Assembly: GCA_026988445.1 (NCBI GenBank)
Contig: JALSLF010000522.1
Span: forward strand, 1 to 8,459
Direction: 5' to 3'
DNA from: Bacteroidales bacterium
GTDB taxonomy: Bacteria; Bacteroidota; Bacteroidia; Bacteroidales; NBLH01
Length of the DNA stretch: 8,459 nt
Positions within the stretch are counted from its first letter, which is position 1. Every line of letters starts with the position of its first letter. This document shows positions 6,050 to 8,459 of the stretch, one piece after another. Position numbers and translations under genes: made by a program. The notes beneath the pieces were generated by a model. That model was given only the letters and a program-made list of their open reading frames with translations. It did no database searches and was not told the DNA's origin.

Positions 6050-7414
6050 CTATAATCCTCTCTCACCCTTTTTTGCCTTTTCATAATCCGGAGGATTAAG
6101 CATTTTCCAATAGTTTTCAGTAGGATGTAGTTTTCCAAAAGACTCCCAATAGGCATCTTGGGTCATACTGTCCCAATGAATAGCTCCATAATAATACTGC
6201 ATTGTTTGAAAAACACCATGAAATAATAATATGCTGCTAAGTGTTAAAATAAAAATTTTAGCTTTTGCTCTTTTGTAAAAATAATCAATAATTGCAACCA
6301 AAGGAAAAATAAGAACAGCATACGAATCTACAAAAGCACGCAAACCATAACTTCCACCGTACCACCAACACCACCAAGATAAAATGATGTAAATATTGAA
6401 TACAGTAAATAATAAAACCGGTAAAAAGAAAGAGTTAGCCTGTTTTTTTAAAAACAAAATACCAAATAAAGCAAAAATCATTACAGGAGTATATAACAAC
6501 CACCCTTTCCGGTAGCTAAATAAACCATTAAATATTTGTGGGTCGTTAAAAAAGAAACGCTCATCACCATATGAGAAATAAATAAAGCTTCCGGTTTGCA
6601 TTTTCCAATATAAAAACTGTGGAAGCCAAACAATAAAAGCCATTAGAGCCATTAATAAAATTTTATTTGCATTTTTAAATAAAAAATTAAACCTAAGCAT
6701 TAGATTTTTCGGGTTTTTTATATCCCAAAAAACAAAAAATAATAAAATGATTATATTGGTAGGGCGCGTTAATACAATTAAACCACTCAATAAACCAAGT
6801 AAAATAGTATTTTTATTTGTTGGAAGACTATACCACTTAATCGTTAAATAGATGAAAACTGCAAACATCGCAAAATTATATGAATGTGACATGGTAGCCT
6901 CAAAAGTAGTATAGTACATAAGATTTGTTGCAAAAAAAGTTAACAAAATTCCTAATGCGGTGGCTGTTTCAGAGAAAAAATTTAGTAAAACTTTTCGTAA
7001 ATAGAATAAGCCTATAGCTAAATAAAATAAACTGCTGAATTGTAAAAAAAACTTATAAGGTATAGAATAACCTCCTGCATCATATCCACTAATTAATGCT
7101 GAGAGATGTCCCATTAAAAAAAAAGGAAAATACAGCATTGATAAACCCATACTTGTTTTAATGACTTTTTTTCCGTTTGGCGCAATGCTTGGCCAAAAAA
7201 TAAATTTATGTTTGCCTTTGTAATGATCAATAAAGTCTAAACTTGTATCAAAATAAATAAATGTTGCCGGTAAATAAGCATAATACGATATAACATCCCA
7301 TACAATTACCCTGTTTTCTTTTTGCCAATATTTATATTTAAACAGTACAAATAAACTACTGATGATAATTATATAAATTACTATTTTAGAATAACTTACT
7401 TTAAATAAACTCAT
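6050..7414 (-). CDS. Polytopic membrane protein, GT-C type glycosyltransferase candidate
   Basis: A 454-aa protein with roughly ten membrane helices and short loops. VWDVISYYAYLPA (38-50) follows the first helix and places D40 where GT-C enzymes carry their loop-1 acidic residue. Further landmarks are SMGLSMLYFPFFL (88-100), MSHSYNF (175-181), TRPTN (216-220), GWLLYTP (304-310) and WYGGSYGLRAFVDSY (351-365). This pattern fits a Bacteroidota group of ArnT/PMT-related membrane proteins. The donor and acceptor are not identifiable. Its ATG overlaps the stop of the upstream GT2 gene by 4 bases (ATGA), which points to translational coupling and to use of that enzyme's polyprenyl-phosphate sugar. 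It converges on the 4444-5976 gene with 73 bases between their stops and no clear terminator there. Confidence 0.78.
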   Translation of the reverse strand: MSLFKVSYSKIVIYIIIISSLFVLFKYKYWQKENRVIVWDVISYYAYLPATFIYFDTSLDFIDHYKGKHKFIFWPSIAPNGKKVIKTSMGLSMLYFPFFLMGHLSALISGYDAGGYSIPYKFFLQFSSLFYLAIGLFYLRKVLLNFFSETATALGILLTFFATNLMYYTTFEATMSHSYNFAMFAVFIYLTIKWYSLPTNKNTILLGLLSGLIVLTRPTNIIILLFFVFWDIKNPKNLMLRFNFLFKNANKILLMALMAFIVWLPQFLYWKMQTGSFIYFSYGDERFFFNDPQIFNGLFSYRKGWLLYTPVMIFALFGILFLKKQANSFFLPVLLFTVFNIYIILSWWCWWYGGSYGLRAFVDSYAVLIFPLVAIIDYFYKRAKAKIFILTLSSILLFHGVFQTMQYYYGAIHWDSMTQDAYWESFGKLHPTENYWKMLNPPDYEKAKKGERGL

Positions 7415-8118
7415 TTTAATCCGTATTTAAAGATTGTTCGCAAAATACTAAATCCATCCATAGCTCGAATTTTTTTTCCTTCATCAATTTCTCTCGGGCT
7501 ATACGAAACAGGGTATTCTGCTACATTAAACTTGTTATACTTTATTGCTTTAATTAATAATTCTGCCTCGATACCAAATTTATTTTCTTCCAATTCACCA
7601 ATAGCTTCTTTTAAATTTTTAGTAAATAATTTATATCCACAGGTTAAATCAGTTATTTTTTTCCGAACAACAATTGATGCGATTATTGAAAAAACACGAT
7701 TCGCTATATTTCTTAGATTACTATTATCCTTATGTTTAAACTTATGTTTAAATCTTGAACCATTTACCATTTCTAACTTATTCTCCATTAAATAATCAAT
7801 CATTAGCGGAATATCATAAGGAGATAACTCTAAATCTGCATCTTGGACAATTATTAAATCTCCTTGGGAAGTTTTTAAAGCAGTTTTTACAGCAGACCCT
7901 TTACCCGTATTTTTTAAATGACCAATCAGTTTAATTTCCTTTTTCTGCTGAGCAATTTTTTCAACAATTTTAAAAGATTTATCTATTGAAGCATCATCTA
8001 CTATGATTAATTCAAAATTATTTATATACGAAGGGAAGTTTATTTGGTATAGTATATCAATAACTTTTTTAATGTAGGCTGACTCATTGTAAACGGGGAT
8101 AATAATACTAAGAATCAT
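7411..8118 (-). CDS. GT2 family polyprenyl-phosphate glycosyltransferase (DPM1-like)
   Basis: A 235-aa single-domain GT-A enzyme of the dolichyl/undecaprenyl-phosphate mannose or glucose synthase type, which loads a sugar from a nucleotide donor onto a lipid carrier at the cytoplasmic face. Visible motifs are the N-terminal IIIPVYNE (5-12), VDDAS (40-44) for nucleotide binding, GKGSAVKTAL (72-81), the metal-binding QDADLE (92-97) with D93 and D95, NGSRF (119-123), DLTCGYKLF (157-165), and the C-terminal PREIDEGKKI (208-217) loop. No C-terminal membrane helices are present, unlike the longer GtrB/DpmA forms. The start is fixed: an in-frame TAA lies directly before the ATG. It is the first gene of a two-gene unit with the overlapping GT-C protein. 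The exact sugar cannot be read from the sequence. Confidence 0.9.
   Translation of the reverse strand: MILSIIIPVYNESAYIKKVIDILYQINFPSYINNFELIIVDDASIDKSFKIVEKIAQQKKEIKLIGHLKNTGKGSAVKTALKTSQGDLIIVQDADLELSPYDIPLMIDYLMENKLEMVNGSRFKHKFKHKDNSNLRNIANRVFSIIASIVVRKKITDLTCGYKLFTKNLKEAIGELEENKFGIEAELLIKAIKYNKFNVAEYPVSYSPREIDEGKKIRAMDGFSILRTIFKYGLK
7729..7752. repeat. 12-bp tandem duplication inside the GT2 gene
   Basis: CTTATGTTTAAA occurs twice in perfect tandem. On the coding strand it gives the repeated residues FKHK FKHK at 123-130, just after the conserved NGSR motif. The frame is kept, so it is a 4-residue insertion in a loop, probably from slippage. Confidence 0.8.
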
Positions 8119-8187
8119 TTAAAATTTTCATTAAAATTTATACGGTTTTTTCCACTACATTGAGTGTGGTAAGCTTAATAAATAACA

Positions 8188-8382
8188 AAGCCACAGATTT
8201 ATACCTAAATTGAGCGATTATGTACAAAAAGAAGTGCCAAGATATTGAGAGTAAAAAGTTTAGAAAAAAAGTAAGAATACCTTTTGGTATTTGAGTCTTT
8301 TTTTGTAAATCTTTTTAACTCAATAGATTGGTGCTTATTGAAGTAGATAATCGCTCAATTTAGGTTATATTTTCTGTGGCTT
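8188..8382. repeat. 195-base foldback element (near-complete long hairpin)
   Basis: The two halves pair almost end to end. The ends AAGCCACAG (8188-8196) and CTGTGGCTT (8374-8382) match exactly. CCTAAATTGAGCGATTAT (8204-8221) pairs with ATAATCGCTCAATTTAGG (8347-8364), the region around GTGCCAAGATATTGAG pairs with CTCAATAGATTGGTGC allowing G-T pairs, AAAAAAAG pairs with CTTTTTTT, and the tip is GAATACC-TTTT-GGTATTT (8275-8292). The outer arms are better conserved than the middle. No reading frame of note lies inside. A transposase-dependent MITE-like element is the simplest class; a structured RNA is possible. I see no convincing target-site duplication. It lies 69 bases upstream of the GT2 start codon. 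Confidence 0.75.
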
Positions 8383-8385
8383 CAA

Positions 8386-8407
8386 AATTACAAAAAAATG
8401 TGTAATT
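8386..8407. other. Small hairpin beside the foldback element
   Basis: AATTACA (8386-8392) and TGTAATT (8401-8407) form a 7-bp AT-only stem with an 8-base loop. No T tract follows, so it is not a convincing terminator. The remaining bases to the window end show no supported feature. Confidence 0.35.
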
Positions 8408-8459
8408 AAACTTGTAGCCTACTCTTAAAAGGTAAAAAAGTCATAAAGTCTGCATGATG

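Noticed and set aside
8406..8459. Possible 3' end of a minus-strand gene entering from beyond the window (17 codons, ending TAA)
   Set aside because: It is too short to distinguish from chance and has no recognisable motif; the start lies outside the window.

Overview
The window most likely comes from an AT-rich member of the Bacteroidota. The evidence is a match to the Bacteroidota primary-sigma promoter pattern (TTTG, 19 bases, TAttTTTG) ahead of a lipoprotein gene, the lack of clear Shine-Dalgarno sequences, lipocalin-like lipoproteins, and intergenic repeats of a style common in that phylum. No ribosomal RNA, tRNA, transposase, integrase or CRISPR array is visible.

Layout. Bases 1-743 hold no believable gene but are crowded with structured repeats: tandem stem-loop units (41-270), a GC-richer composite palindromic element (312-467), a GAAT/GATT low-complexity tract (482-620) and a long hairpin (666-725). 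On the minus strand, 744-1958 encodes a complete ornithine aminotransferase (rocD). An intrinsic-terminator-shaped hairpin sits in its leader, about 30 bases before the start codon. The divergent intergenic region carries a well-formed promoter for the plus-strand cluster.

Plus-strand cluster (2331-5976). The order is a small lipocalin-like lipoprotein, a TIR domain protein with one membrane segment and its own extracytoplasmic lipocalin-like domain, a CxxC/CxxC conserved protein, and a polytopic GT-C type glycosyltransferase. The last three are separated by only 9 and 24 bases. The lipoprotein and the outer domain of the TIR protein are recognisably related in sequence. This suggests a paired envelope sensor with a cytoplasmic TIR output. 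The residue aligning with the usual TIR NADase glutamate is alanine, so a signalling or scaffolding role is easier to support than an NAD-cleaving one.

Minus-strand pair (6050-8118), convergent with the cluster. A DPM1/GT2-like polyprenyl-phosphate glycosyltransferase overlaps by 4 bases a second polytopic GT-C like membrane protein. This is the usual pairing of a lipid-linked sugar donor synthase with an enzyme that uses it outside the membrane. The last 341 bases hold no gene. They contain a roughly 195-base foldback element whose two arms pair almost end to end.

The most interesting items are the TIR/lipocalin cluster, the long foldback element near the right end, and the stem-loop array at the left end. 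All functions are read from sequence alone; no database search was run.
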